Positions 55,938 to 64,000 of a stretch of DNA of 64,000 nucleotides are shown here, in pieces. The translations under genes were made by a program, and so were the position numbers. The notes under the pieces are model-generated. The model was not told where the DNA came from, made no database searches, and saw only the letters and a list, made by a program, of their open reading frames with translations. How positions within the stretch are numbered: the first letter of the stretch is position 1; every line of letters begins with the position of its first letter. Origin of the DNA: JBMNGG01 sp050949705 (GTDB lineage: Bacteria; Bacillota; Thermosediminibacteria; Thermosediminibacterales; Tepidanaerobacteraceae). Location of the stretch: the NCBI GenBank assembly GCA_050949705.1, contig JBMNGG010000005.1, positions 124,001 through 188,000 on the forward strand. Direction: 5' to 3'.

Positions 55938-57293
55938 CTAATAAAGATTATTTGTAAATATTTCTGTCGGAAGTCTGTATCCATTTACCTCAAGGCGGTC
56001 AATGAACTTGGGACGTATTCCACTAGGTTGAAATACACCCTTTACTGTTCCATTCTGCTCTATACCTGTTTGACTAAATTTAAATAAATCTTGAAGCACT
56101 ATCACATCACCTTCCATATTCTGCACTTCTGTTATATGAGTAATGCGGCGGGAACCGTCCCTTAACCTGCTCTGATGTATTATCAAGTCAATAGCCGCTG
56201 AAATCTGCTCACGTATTGCTCTTATAGGCAGATCCATACCTGCCATTAATACCATTGTTTCCAAGCGAGAAAGCATATCTCTCGGAGAATTGGCATGTCC
56301 TGTTGTAAGTGAACCGTCATGACCTGTATTCATCGCTTGAAGCATGTCAAGAGCTTCACCACTCCTAACCTCTCCAACTATTATCCGGTCCGGCCGCATA
56401 CGAAGAGCATTTCTCACTAAATCTCTAATGGTTATTGCTCCCTTACCTTCAATATTGGGTGGACGACTTTCCAATGTGACTACATGGGGTTGAAGAAGTG
56501 AAAGTTCTGCAGCATCCTCTATTGTAACAATTCTCTCTGAATGAGGTATAAATGATGAAAGCACATTTAATGTGGTAGTTTTACCACTACCTGTTCCACC
56601 GGAAACAACAATATTTAATCTAGATTTTACACAGGCTTCTATAAACTGTGCCATTTCCTCTGTCAATGTCCCGAAAGCTATTAAGTCATCGATCATTAAT
56701 GGATCCGCTGAAAACTTTCTTATTGTAATTACAGGGCCAATCAATGATAGTGGAGGTATAACGGCATTAACACGTGAACCATCAGGTAGTCTGGCATCAA
56801 CCATGGGCATACTTTCATCAATCCGCCTACCGATAGGCGAAACTATACGGTCTATAATATTCATAACGTGATCATCATCTCTAAAGAAAGCTCCAGACTT
56901 TTCCAATTGTCCATTTCTTTCTATATAAATCTGATCAGGCCCATTTACCATTATTTCTGTAATTTCCGGGTCATTAAGCAAAGGTGTAATAGGACCATAT
57001 CCAACAATTTCATTATAAATCTCATCAGATATTCTCATGCGATCTAATCTGGAAATATGCTTGGCATTTGCTTCAACACTGGTATTTACCAATTTTTCTA
57101 TATGTTTGCGTATAAAGTCATTATCTTGCTTTTCAGGAGTTTTTAAATCTTTAAGTTCATCTACAATTTTTTTGTGTAACTGAACCTTTATTTCAGAATA
57201 AGGGTCTCTGTTCATATTCATACCTTTTTTTGTCTCTATATCTACTATTTCAGCTAGTTTTTTGCTATCTTCAAGTTTTTTTAATAAAGACAT
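55938..57293 (-). CDS. tadA: Tad/Flp pilus assembly ATPase TadA (CpaF)
   Basis: 451 residues. Secretion ATPase that powers pilus extension and retraction. N-domain EIMVNGPDQIYIERNG; Walker A VSGGTGSGKTTTLN; Asp box RIVTIEDAAELSL; Walker B MRPDRIIVGEVRSGEALDML; His box TGHDGSLTTGHAN. Full length. Confidence 0.95.
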   Translation of the reverse strand: MSLLKKLEDSKKLAEIVDIETKKGMNMNRDPYSEIKVQLHKKIVDELKDLKTPEKQDNDFIRKHIEKLVNTSVEANAKHISRLDRMRISDEIYNEIVGYGPITPLLNDPEITEIMVNGPDQIYIERNGQLEKSGAFFRDDDHVMNIIDRIVSPIGRRIDESMPMVDARLPDGSRVNAVIPPLSLIGPVITIRKFSADPLMIDDLIAFGTLTEEMAQFIEACVKSRLNIVVSGGTGSGKTTTLNVLSSFIPHSERIVTIEDAAELSLLQPHVVTLESRPPNIEGKGAITIRDLVRNALRMRPDRIIVGEVRSGEALDMLQAMNTGHDGSLTTGHANSPRDMLSRLETMVLMAGMDLPIRAIREQISAAIDLIIHQSRLRDGSRRITHITEVQNMEGDVIVLQDLFKFSQTGIEQNGTVKGVFQPSGIRPKFIDRLEVNGYRLPTEIFTNNLY

Positions 57294-57318
57294 TATGTGT
57301 CACTCCCAAATATGTTGA

Positions 57319-58539
57319 CTAAAAACTGAACATTCTTGTTACAAAAGACCTTTTTCGCTCTTGTTGATATCCCTGGGGTTTTCCTATATCTAATGATTCA
57401 ATTAAGTCGTTAATACTCCCGGAAACCTTTGTATGAGGATGACTCATAACAAAAGGCACACCTTTATTTATAGCGTTTTTAACTGTTTTAAAATCTTCCG
57501 GTACCACTGCGGTTAAAGTAAGACCTAGAGTCTTTTCAATCTGCTTGACTTTTAGACCCTCTGAACCTTGTTGGCTTAAAATTACCTTTGCCCTTGCAGC
57601 GTAATTTAATGCTTCTAAAATCTCCTTGGCTTTTTTAACATGTTTCAAGGTAGTCAAATCTTGATTTGATAGGAGTAATATTTTGTCAGAAGAGTCTAGG
57701 ACACTTAGACTGTTATCATTGTATACAGGTGCTGTGTCCACAATCACATAATCATAGTTTCCCTTTAATATTCTGAGCAGTTGTTCTATATGACCAGGTT
57801 TAACAAGTTCTGCTTGTTCCGGACTAGACGGTGCTGCTAGTATCCTTGCTCCAGAAAGATGTGGAATAAGGAATCCTTCTACCAACTGTGAATCAAGGTT
57901 TTCCTGCTCTTGGACCATATCCGCTATTGTATTCTTTGCATTGATATTTAACATAACGGTAACATCTCCTGCAGTGAGGTCCAAATCTACAAGAGCTACT
58001 TTCTTTTTGTAATCTTGTGATAAGGCAACTGCCATATTGCATGCTAATGTGGTCTTGCCAACACCTCCTTTAGTGCAGAAAAATGTTATAATCTTACCTT
58101 TTTTTATTTTAATATTTGATGATGAAATCATAGAAGAAGAAGGTGAAATATACATATTTCTCTTTGTTTGACTCTCATGTACACGTCTTATGGCATTTGC
58201 TAAATCATTAGCCGAAAAAGGCTTTACTAAATATTCTCGAGCTCCGGCAGCCATTGCTTTTCGCAAATATTCCTGTTCCCCTTGAATGGAAATAATAATT
58301 ATAGCTGTATGTGGAACATTGACCGATATTTGTTCAGTTGCCCCTATACCATCAATTCGGGGCATATTAATATCCATTAGTACTACATCAGGATTTAGTT
58401 CAGCAGCAAGAGCTATTGCTTCTTCCCCATCTGCAGCTTCCCCGATAACTTGGATTTCTTCTTCGAAATATAAAAGGCGTTTAATGTCTTCACGAGTTGT
58501 GGCTATATCATCAGCTATTAAAACACTTATAGGTGCCAT
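57319..58539 (-). CDS. cpaE: CpaE-like pilus assembly ATPase with intact receiver domain
   Basis: 406 residues. An N-terminal receiver domain keeps all phosphorylation residues: D10-D11, phospho-acceptor D56 (VVLMDINMP), S84 and K106 (YLVKPF). A MinD/ParA-like ATPase follows, with TKGGVGKTTLACNMA at about 155 and VALVDLDLTAGD. Typical CpaE/TadZ receivers are degenerate; this one looks competent. It should place the pilus machine, possibly under phosphorylation control by the nearby kinase. Linked to cpaB by an 11-bp gap. Confidence 0.9.
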   Translation of the reverse strand: MAPISVLIADDIATTREDIKRLLYFEEEIQVIGEAADGEEAIALAAELNPDVVLMDINMPRIDGIGATEQISVNVPHTAIIIISIQGEQEYLRKAMAAGAREYLVKPFSANDLANAIRRVHESQTKRNMYISPSSSMISSSNIKIKKGKIITFFCTKGGVGKTTLACNMAVALSQDYKKKVALVDLDLTAGDVTVMLNINAKNTIADMVQEQENLDSQLVEGFLIPHLSGARILAAPSSPEQAELVKPGHIEQLLRILKGNYDYVIVDTAPVYNDNSLSVLDSSDKILLLSNQDLTTLKHVKKAKEILEALNYAARAKVILSQQGSEGLKVKQIEKTLGLTLTAVVPEDFKTVKNAINKGVPFVMSHPHTKVSGSINDLIESLDIGKPQGYQQERKRSFVTRMFSF

Positions 58540-58550
58540 AAAATCACTCC

Positions 58551-59255
58551 TTATCTCAGCAAATGCTCAACCACTGTTGAGTTGACCGGATATATTTCTT
58601 TATCATCTGGTGCCCGAAGCACCAATTGAATACTTCCCTTTTGGAGCGCCATTGTTATTTGTTGAGCATGTATGGGTTCTACCATTAATGTAACCGTCTC
58701 TAATTCAACCTTTTCTGAGCCTTCCCTTTGCAATTTATCATTTACGGCTAGTACTGGAACACTTTGAGCAAGTGTCGAAGTATATGTAGTTTTACCATCA
58801 GGTTGATCCACATCAAATGTAGCAAGAACATCAACAAAATCTCCCACATTTACCAAACCATGCAAAGCATTTACTTTACTCGCCGGAATGGAGATAGCCC
58901 TCATATCTGCCTCCACTTTAGAAGAAAGGCCTGCAGCTGGATCTCCTTTACTTATAAGCTTTCCACTCAGTATAACCTCACCAGCAAATATATCACCCGC
59001 CGCCATTTTACCTTCCGCATCCTTAAAACTAACAACAGTACCAGGTAATATATACTCTGCAGGCATTTCCTTAAATTCAAGCATTTCTTCAGTAATCAGC
59101 GTTTTAGCTTTTATGTGTTGTTTTGCTGTGGCTATCTGGGCAAAATTACCGGATAAGCTATATGTTTGTTTTAATTCTTCCATATACTTTAAAGTTCCAA
59201 AAGCCGCCCCAAGACCTAAAAGTAATGCCAGTAGAAATACTAGTTTGTTTTTCAT
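58551..59255 (-). CDS. cpaB: Flp pilus assembly protein CpaB (RcpC)
   Basis: About 234 residues: an N-terminal membrane segment, a SAF domain (IKAKTLITEEMLEFKEMP...GDIFAGEVILSGKL) and an RcpC-like C-terminal part (AISIPASKVNALHGLVNVGDFVDVLATFD). I chose the ATG at 59255 with GGAGAG seven bases upstream. In diderms RcpC helps secretin function; in this secretin-free locus it probably binds peptidoglycan near the pilus base. Confidence 0.9.
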   Translation of the reverse strand: MKNKLVFLLALLLGLGAAFGTLKYMEELKQTYSLSGNFAQIATAKQHIKAKTLITEEMLEFKEMPAEYILPGTVVSFKDAEGKMAAGDIFAGEVILSGKLISKGDPAAGLSSKVEADMRAISIPASKVNALHGLVNVGDFVDVLATFDVDQPDGKTTYTSTLAQSVPVLAVNDKLQREGSEKVELETVTLMVEPIHAQQITMALQKGSIQLVLRAPDDKEIYPVNSTVVEHLLR

Positions 59256-59272
59256 TTTTGATCTCTCCATAT

Positions 59273-60223
59273 TTATTCTGATACAAGTTTTGCGGTGCGA
59301 AGACCATAATCATTCTGATTTGGATCGAGGATATATTCTAAACCATCTGGTGGAACTATCTCCAAAAAATAACCGGTAACTTTGCTGTTATTTCCCTTTC
59401 CACTTACACCTTTTAGCAGAAAAGCTCCAAAACCTACGATTTTTACTTTAGTCCGACCGCTTAATGAAGCCGGTTCATAAATAGGTACAATCATTACCGT
59501 TGGACATTTAGAATGGTATGAATTTATAGAACACTCAGGTGTATGTGTACAGCTGTTTAAACGGTAAGTTACACCGTCAAAAGTAGGACCAGACATGTTA
59601 CCGGGTTCAGTTTCTACCCAGTCCCCAACACTTAGTATCCCATCGTATCCATACTTTAAATTATTAAGATAGCTGCTAGCTCCCCTAAGTTCTAAAGCAA
59701 GTGGACCGTAATTTCCAGGACCATAATCATCATGTGACCCAGCTTTTAGTTGATATTCCTCACCAAATGCGAGTTCTTGATCAGGGATACCAAAAGGAAC
59801 AACTCCTGTCATTCCTTTTATGCTTCCATACATTGCTGCAGCCTTGGCAGTTGCTACGCCATGGTTTATTCCAAGAACCCGAGCAAATCTAAAGTCTATA
59901 TTGCGACTAGCTTTTACAAATACCTTTGTATTATCAGTATTAAAACTTATGATGGCTTCAGATGTATTAACATTATTCATTTCTAGATAGTCTCTAGCCA
60001 TTTGCCGGGCAGAAAATGCATCTGGCAATTGCCAAGCAGCAGCAAGAGCAGCAGCATCACATGCACTTTGAAGACGGGTTTTTTCCAATGCTAAAGCACC
60101 TATATCGACTACCATTGCTGTCATGCCTAACATGACCATCAATGCAGCAGCAGTAATTACTAGAATGGCACCATTTTCATTCCTACGTAACTTTGCTATA
60201 ACAGATACTAAGCTTTTCATCAT
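59273..60223 (-). CDS. TadG-like pseudopilin assembly protein
   Basis: 316 residues. The N-terminus RRNENGAILVITAAALMVMLGMTAMVVDIGALALEKTRLQSACDAAALAAA is the TadG N-terminal membrane module. The large extracytoplasmic part contains two Cys pairs (SCTHTPEC, KC). It overlaps tadE by 4 bp. Role: a minor component thought to help Flp pilus assembly. Confidence 0.9.
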   Translation of the reverse strand: MMKSLVSVIAKLRRNENGAILVITAAALMVMLGMTAMVVDIGALALEKTRLQSACDAAALAAAWQLPDAFSARQMARDYLEMNNVNTSEAIISFNTDNTKVFVKASRNIDFRFARVLGINHGVATAKAAAMYGSIKGMTGVVPFGIPDQELAFGEEYQLKAGSHDDYGPGNYGPLALELRGASSYLNNLKYGYDGILSVGDWVETEPGNMSGPTFDGVTYRLNSCTHTPECSINSYHSKCPTVMIVPIYEPASLSGRTKVKIVGFGAFLLKGVSGKGNNSKVTGYFLEIVPPDGLEYILDPNQNDYGLRTAKLVSE

Positions 60224-60624
60224 TCCACCCTCATTACAGACTTTGATCTAAGAGTTACTGGATTTGGAAGTACACTTGAAAAAAGAGGTGTAACTAGTTC
60301 CACATCATAAGTTACCTCAATTGTCATGGGCAGACCTGGAGTACGAGCACTTTGATCCGGCTCTAATTTTGTAACCTTAAGTCGTGTATCTGCTTCATGT
60401 AATGGAGCCACTTCCCGAATCCGTGAGATTATTTCTTCGTCCGGTTTTCCTACAGCACCAAGTCTTACCCCTTCTCTGGCAGCATTAGTTATTACTATAT
60501 AAGAGTGAAAAATCCTACCAAATTCAAGAATACCAAAGAGAATCAACACAATAATAGGTAACACAAGTGCTAATTCTACCAAGGTCTGACCCCTCTGAGT
60601 TTTAGCAAGTTGTCTTATCCACAT
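60220..60624 (-). CDS. tadE: TadE-like minor pseudopilin
   Basis: 134 residues. The N-terminal motif RGQTLVELALVLPIIVLILFGILEFGRIF has the type IV-like processing site before the hydrophobic helix. ITNAAREGVRLGA is a TadE signature. Expected to be cleaved by the CpaA peptidase encoded 7 bp upstream. Confidence 0.92.
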   Translation of the reverse strand: MWIRQLAKTQRGQTLVELALVLPIIVLILFGILEFGRIFHSYIVITNAAREGVRLGAVGKPDEEIISRIREVAPLHEADTRLKVTKLEPDQSARTPGLPMTIEVTYDVELVTPLFSSVLPNPVTLRSKSVMRVE

Positions 60625-60631
60625 GATTACA

Positions 60632-61141
60632 TCACCTCAGCAGATACGCAATTACTGCCCCTGCTGTAATAGCGATACCGTAAGGGAAGGTGAGGGCGGT
60701 ACTGCTTTCTATGGTCTCAAGATACTGTGTTTTGGGTATTCGATAAAAAAAAGAGAACAATGTTAGTAGAATTATTTTTAGCCTTGAAACCAAACTTTTT
60801 TCTCGAATCATAATGATTAATGAAATCACACCACCAGTAATAGCCATAGCAAGAAAGGTTAACCATACATATTCTAAGCCTTTAAAGGCTCCTACAACTC
60901 CTAATAATTTTACATCTCCTGCTCCTAGACCTCCCATAACAAATGGGAAAAAAAGAAGCGCCATACCAAAAAACAGCCCTTTTATGCTTTCTAGCCCACC
61001 ATTTAATCCATTGAAATATATGTTTAAAATTATAGCTGCTACTACAGCAGGAAATGTTATTATATTGTATATTTTTTTGTATCTTATATCTGTATAAAGA
61101 CATATAAGTAAAACCGCAAACAACATAATATCCCTCATCAT
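60632..61141 (-). CDS. cpaA: Flp prepilin peptidase CpaA/TadV
   Basis: 169 residues, about six membrane segments. The two catalytic aspartates are in YTDIRYKKIYN (D18) and GGLGAGDVKLL, an A24 peptidase signature. There is no N-methylase domain, as usual for TadV. It should cleave both Flp pilins and TadE. Confidence 0.92.
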   Translation of the reverse strand: MMRDIMLFAVLLICLYTDIRYKKIYNIITFPAVVAAIILNIYFNGLNGGLESIKGLFFGMALLFFPFVMGGLGAGDVKLLGVVGAFKGLEYVWLTFLAMAITGGVISLIIMIREKSLVSRLKIILLTLFSFFYRIPKTQYLETIESSTALTFPYGIAITAGAVIAYLLR

Positions 61142-61245
61142 ACGCTCCTCCCTTCACCTGCCGTTTTTGTTATAAAGAGCCCTACCTATTAATTAAGTAG
61201 GGCTATAGTGATGTGCGTGCATTCTACTGTAGTGTTTTTATATTT

Positions 61246-61410
61246 TTAAGGGTAACTATTAGCAAAATCACTTAGTTTTGCTGATATAGCACTGCCCAAG
61301 GTTTCAAATGCTACAAAAGCTGCAAGTGCTACTAGTGCCAGCATTAAAGAATACTCTGTCAAACCTTGGCCTTCTTGTTGGGTAAGGATGGTTTTTAATA
61401 TGTCCAACAT
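61246..61410 (-). CDS. flp: Flp-type pilin, second copy
   Basis: A 54-residue prepilin: basic leader MLDILKTILTQQEGQG, then LTEYSLMLALVALAAFVAFETLG as the hydrophobic helix. The G/LTEYSL motif is the Flp cleavage site with Glu5 and Tyr6. ATG at 61410 with GGTGG upstream. It lies 105 bp before cpaA, and a short gap separates it from the first flp gene. Confidence 0.9.
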   Translation of the reverse strand: MLDILKTILTQQEGQGLTEYSLMLALVALAAFVAFETLGSAISAKLSDFANSYP

Positions 61411-61759
61411 GGTCATTCCACCATTCTAAAGCTTGGTTAATAATAAATAGGTTACTATAGTGTTGATGTTAACCGCTGTACCTATATTCATGCTTGTCAT
61501 TCTAAAGTTATCTTTGAATTTACAATGGTTCACTGACAATTCGTTGTCTGTCTAGCTAGTATAATTTAAATTAGTCTTTGACTTAATAATGTTATTCTGA
61601 ACGCAGTGAAGAATCTAAAAGGTAATATCCCTTGCTTCTCTTAGAATAACAATAATAATTTTTCTGCAATAACAACGAAAATGTCATTGGATTTCAATGC
61701 AAGAACATTCTTGTTTTAATTTGTCCTTTGCCATCACAACTCATCTTAAATATTAAGAT
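61411..61759. other. Region between the two flp genes
   Basis: About 350 bases with no ORF. It includes a degenerate inverted repeat (61589-61650) beginning GTTATTCTGAACGCAGTGAA and ending AGAATAAC, of the short palindromic repeat type found between genes in many Firmicutes. Confidence 0.5.
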
Positions 61760-61934
61760 TTACTCTCCAGCAGCATCAAGACCATCTGTTACTTCTCCAA
61801 TTTTTCCTTCTATTCCTTCACCAAGTAATTGAAGTGCCCCTATTACTACAACAGCCACAAGTGCAAGTATAAGTCCATATTCTGCCATACTGACCTTCCT
61901 GGCCTGTCCAAAGATTTTTTAAATGTGTTAACAT
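61760..61934 (-). CDS. flp: Flp-type pilin, first copy, one apparent frameshift
   Basis: 175 bp, one base more than a whole codon number. The leader MLTHLKNLWTGQEGQ is followed by AEYGLILALVAVVVIGALQLL in another frame. Removing one base near 61889 joins GQ to MAEYGLILAL, a normal Flp pilin of about 57 residues with the EY motif. AGGAGGT precedes the ATG. Too short for the usual ORF cut-off. An internal ATG at 61888 could give a leaderless form but this is unlikely. First gene of the Tad operon. Confidence 0.78.
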
Positions 61935-62196
61935 TTTTTAAAACCTCCTATTATTTTTTCTTTTCCGACACAGAGGAAAATTTGCTTATTTAAATCTTAT
62001 CAGTTCCTTGAAAATTACACATGATTCAAAGGTCTGAATTTTTTTATTGGCGAGGCCTATTTATTTTTGTGCCAATAGTCCCGAAAAGACATAGGACCTT
62101 AGGAGATAAGTTAAGCACTCACTACCTGGCAAATCTTTAAAAACTCCGATCCGTGTTATTCTAAATGAAAGTGAAATACACTGAAAGACTTGTCTA

Positions 62197-62228
62197 TTAT
62201 CATCTTGAAGGCTTGATTGAAGGATCTT
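62197..62228. repeat. Dispersed 32-bp repeat, copy 1
   Basis: TTATCATCTTGAAGGCTTGA plus TGAAGGATCTT; matches 63219-63250 with three changes. Likely remnant of a small repetitive element. Confidence 0.55.
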
Positions 62229-62272
62229 GTTAAGAATTTTATAGGTCTTCCCCATCTCTGGCTTGACATTTT

Positions 62273-62313
62273 TAAAAAAAATGCCGAGAAAGCTCAAAAT
62301 AAGTTTTCTCGGC
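62273..62313 (-). terminator. Terminator after yjbQ
   Basis: GCCGAGAAA/TTTCTCGGC stem followed by eight T on the minus strand, 43 bases past the yjbQ stop. Confidence 0.88.
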
Positions 62314-62355
62314 ACTTATACAAAACAAGCAATATTATAGGTGTTTTTCAAACAA

Positions 62356-62754
62356 TTATTTGTCACCTAAAGTCTTTATCATTATTTTACGCTTCCTGGG
62401 TCCGTCAAATTCACAGAAAAACAGGCTCTGCCATGTTCCTAAAACTAGTTTTCCACTGTTGATAATAACTGTTGCCATATTACCAAACAGCGAGGCTTTC
62501 ACATGAGCATCAGAATTCCCTTCAAGATGTCTGTAATTATCTTTATAAGGAATAAGTTTGGCCAGAGCATTTAATATGTCTATCGGAACATCTGGATCGG
62601 AATTTTCATTAATGGTTACTGCTGCAGTAGTATGAGGCACAAATACATAACAAGCCCCATCTTTTATACCTGTTTCTCTGACAACTTCTTCGACAATTGA
62701 AGTTATGTCTATCATCTGGTTCCGTTCTATTGTTTCAATGGTAATCGTCTTCAT
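62356..62754 (-). CDS. yjbQ: YjbQ/UPF0047 family protein
   Basis: About 132 residues. Signatures are CYVFVPHTTAAVTINENSDPDV, DAHVKASLFGN and LGTWQSLFFCEFDGPRKRKI. Members have weak thiamine-phosphate synthase activity; the true role is unknown. Start ATG at 62754 after GGGAGGTGA. It follows the HIRAN gene by 17 bp and shares its transcript. Confidence 0.93.
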   Translation of the reverse strand: MKTITIETIERNQMIDITSIVEEVVRETGIKDGACYVFVPHTTAAVTINENSDPDVPIDILNALAKLIPYKDNYRHLEGNSDAHVKASLFGNMATVIINSGKLVLGTWQSLFFCEFDGPRKRKIMIKTLGDK

Positions 62755-62771
62755 ATAAATCACCTCCCATT

Positions 62772-63125
62772 TTACTCCTCCACCTCATCAAATATTGACA
62801 TTTCTTCTTTTATGTAAATCTCAAATTTAAAATTCTCTATAATCTCGGCAATTACAATTTCTTTTGTTATAAACCTTACCACTGCATAAGTAACGGTTTC
62901 AAAAGTATCATATAACCTTCCGGCACTCCAACAGCCCAAAGGAACCGTATGAGTGCTGTTAGCCACATAGCCTACTTTACCAATAGGATCGAGCAATGTC
63001 ATAATTGCTTCCCCATCATAATCATTTTCAATATCCTTTACTAATCGCAGTATTTGCCCCGGCTTAAATATTTTTGATCCAAAGTAGTTGTTTAATCCTA
63101 CTATTGCTACATAGATCGATTTCAT
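62772..63125 (-). CDS. HIRAN-domain protein
   Basis: 117 residues. VAIVGLNNYFGSKIFKPGQILRLVKDIENDYDGEAIMTLLDPIGKVGYVANSTHTVPLG matches the HIRAN fold (YFG, ExNDYDxEAI and KVGYVANS). HIRAN domains bind DNA ends or 3' ends in eukaryotic HLTF. Here the domain stands alone, with an acidic C-terminal tail. Function in bacteria is unknown. Confidence 0.8.
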   Translation of the reverse strand: MKSIYVAIVGLNNYFGSKIFKPGQILRLVKDIENDYDGEAIMTLLDPIGKVGYVANSTHTVPLGCWSAGRLYDTFETVTYAVVRFITKEIVIAEIIENFKFEIYIKEEMSIFDEVEE

Positions 63126-63218
63126 ATGAATATACCCCCCAAGTCAATAAGTTAAGTTTTTAGTACCAGGGAAGACCTAAAAAAGTTTTAACCCCATTGT
63201 TATGAAAGCCCTACTTAG

Positions 63219-63250
63219 TTATCATCCTGAAGACTTGACTGAAGGATCTT
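63219..63250. repeat. Dispersed 32-bp repeat, copy 2
   Basis: Matches 62197-62228 with three changes. Confidence 0.55.
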
Positions 63251-63562
63251 TTTGCTCTTTTAGAAGGATTTATGATACTTTTATTTATCGTGGTGTGGTA
63301 ATATAGGTAACGGGTATAAATTCTGAACGAAGATTAGTGGAATGAAGAATCCTAAACCGTGTAAGAATAGAACTTTCGATTTCGTTGATAGGATGAATGT
63401 TTTATATTTGCCATGATACTTGACTTTTAGAGGCTTCCTAGTCACAGGACCTTAAATTATTGACTGATGCAACTTAAATATATATTTCGTTATTAAAAGC
63501 AAAAATCCTTTATACTACTAAAAGCAATTGATACTCTTTATACTTATACTGTTTTTGAAAAT

Positions 63563-63598
63563 AAAAATGCCGAAAAGCTTAAAAAATACTTTCTCGTC
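63563..63598 (-). terminator. Terminator after dinB
   Basis: GACGAGAAAG / CTTTTCGGC imperfect stem followed by ATTTTTATTTT on the minus strand. Similar in sequence to the yjbQ terminator. Confidence 0.65.
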
Positions 63599-63614
63599 AC
63601 TATGCGATAATAAA

Positions 63615-64000
63615 CTATTTACTTTTTTTAAGGGTTCCTCTTAAAGCCGGGGAGTTATTCCTACTTCTCCCTAATTTTCTCTGATTTAGTTCCTCGTTTT
63701 TCAGCAGTCCAGCCCTAAATATAGCATCATCACCGAAACGATCCTTAATATCGTCTATAACTTTGTTTAATTTTTTCTTTTTTACATCATTATTAAATAA
63801 AGATACCTGCTCAAATTCTTTAACTAGCTGAGATAGACTTATCCCTAAAAGCCTTAGGGGTATTCGACCATCCCAATTAGAATGTAACAATCTTTTCGCT
63901 ATATTATAAATATCCTCTGTGCTGTTGGTATATGAACCAGTTACAGAACGAGTAATTGTGCTAAAGGACGCATCCCTTAATGTAAGAGTTACAGTACGAC
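63615..64000 (-). CDS. dinB: DNA polymerase IV (DinB), C-terminal part
   Basis: The last 128 or so residues of a Y-family translesion polymerase; the gene runs off the right edge. In-frame sequence to 64000 reads RTVTLTLRDASFSTITRS, the little-finger DNA-binding domain, then LHSNWDGRIPLRLLGISLSQL, conserved near the DinB C-terminus. It ends in a basic tail (RGTLKKSK). A start at 63890 would be an artefact of a TTG codon. Confidence 0.85.
   Translation of the reverse strand, partial: RTVTLTLRDASFSTITRSVTGSYTNSTEDIYNIAKRLLHSNWDGRIPLRLLGISLSQLVKEFEQVSLFNNDVKKKKLNKVIDDIKDRFGDDAIFRAGLLKNEELNQRKLGRSRNNSPALRGTLKKSK

Larger units (their letters stand above)
63126..63614. other. Repeat-bearing intergenic region
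   Basis: About 490 bases without a gene. It includes the second copy of the 32-bp repeat (63219-63250), fragments like GAACGAAGATTAGTGGAATGAAGAATCC, and the dinB terminator. Confidence 0.5.

Noticed and set aside
62061..62315. 84-aa ORF on the minus strand
   Set aside because: It overlaps the yjbQ terminator and a dispersed repeat, has no ribosome binding site and no family resemblance.

Overview
The window reads as chromosome from a low-GC, anaerobic, endospore-forming Clostridia-type Firmicute. The support is a tig-clpP-clpX-lonB-lonA proteostasis cluster, Rex, GerMN lipoproteins, a SpoVB-like flippase, CwlD, AGGAGG ribosome binding sites, frequent TTG/GTG starts and U-tract terminators. 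Almost every gene is on the minus strand, so operons read right to left.

Layout. 1-4.7 kb: pcrA (5' part), yerC, pepV, a PAP2 phosphatase, a KdpD-type USP protein and a LysM-BsuPI protein. 4.8-12.3 kb: proteases and chaperones. 12.4-13.1 kb: seven tRNA genes. 13.2-20.1 kb: rdgB, rph, two GerMN lipoproteins, a UPF0316 protein, an AMIN amidase and rex. 20.1-38.7 kb: a nested mobile island. 39.2-49.6 kb: spoVB-like gene, an unknown gene, ychF, three tRNAs, lepB, cwlD, capA, manC, a beta-hydroxyacid dehydrogenase, a UbiA prenyltransferase and a HAD phosphatase. 49.8-61.9 kb: a complete monoderm Tad/Flp pilus operon that runs into a DegS/DegU-like two-component system. 62-64 kb: yjbQ, a HIRAN protein and dinB (3' part).

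The island is the main discovery. An ISLre2-family IS (9-bp target duplication ATTTATTTT) landed upstream of rex. A 14.9-kb composite transposon then inserted near the left end of that IS, leaving the 9-bp duplication GGGTTTTAA at its outer edges. The composite is two 2.79-kb copies of an IS4-like element that also encodes a DUF4338 protein; one difference was found between the copies. An IS1634-family element later inserted 33 bp inside the left copy with a 106-bp target duplication that also duplicates the rex promoter. The cargo is a self-contained sigma-54 module: an enhancer-binding activator, ddh-dapF, and nhaC with two D-aminoacylase-family hydrolases. Both operons carry a -24/-12 promoter and share a 15-bp putative enhancer about 100-115 bp upstream. 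A holin-like type I toxin gene sits at the cargo edge. My inference is a mobile N-acyl-D-amino-acid or diaminopimelate catabolic module with an addiction locus.

Six conserved genes (lonA, clpX twice, tig, dapF, ychF, one flp pilin) carry single-base frameshifts, most in homopolymers. This pattern suggests residual sequencing errors rather than true gene loss.
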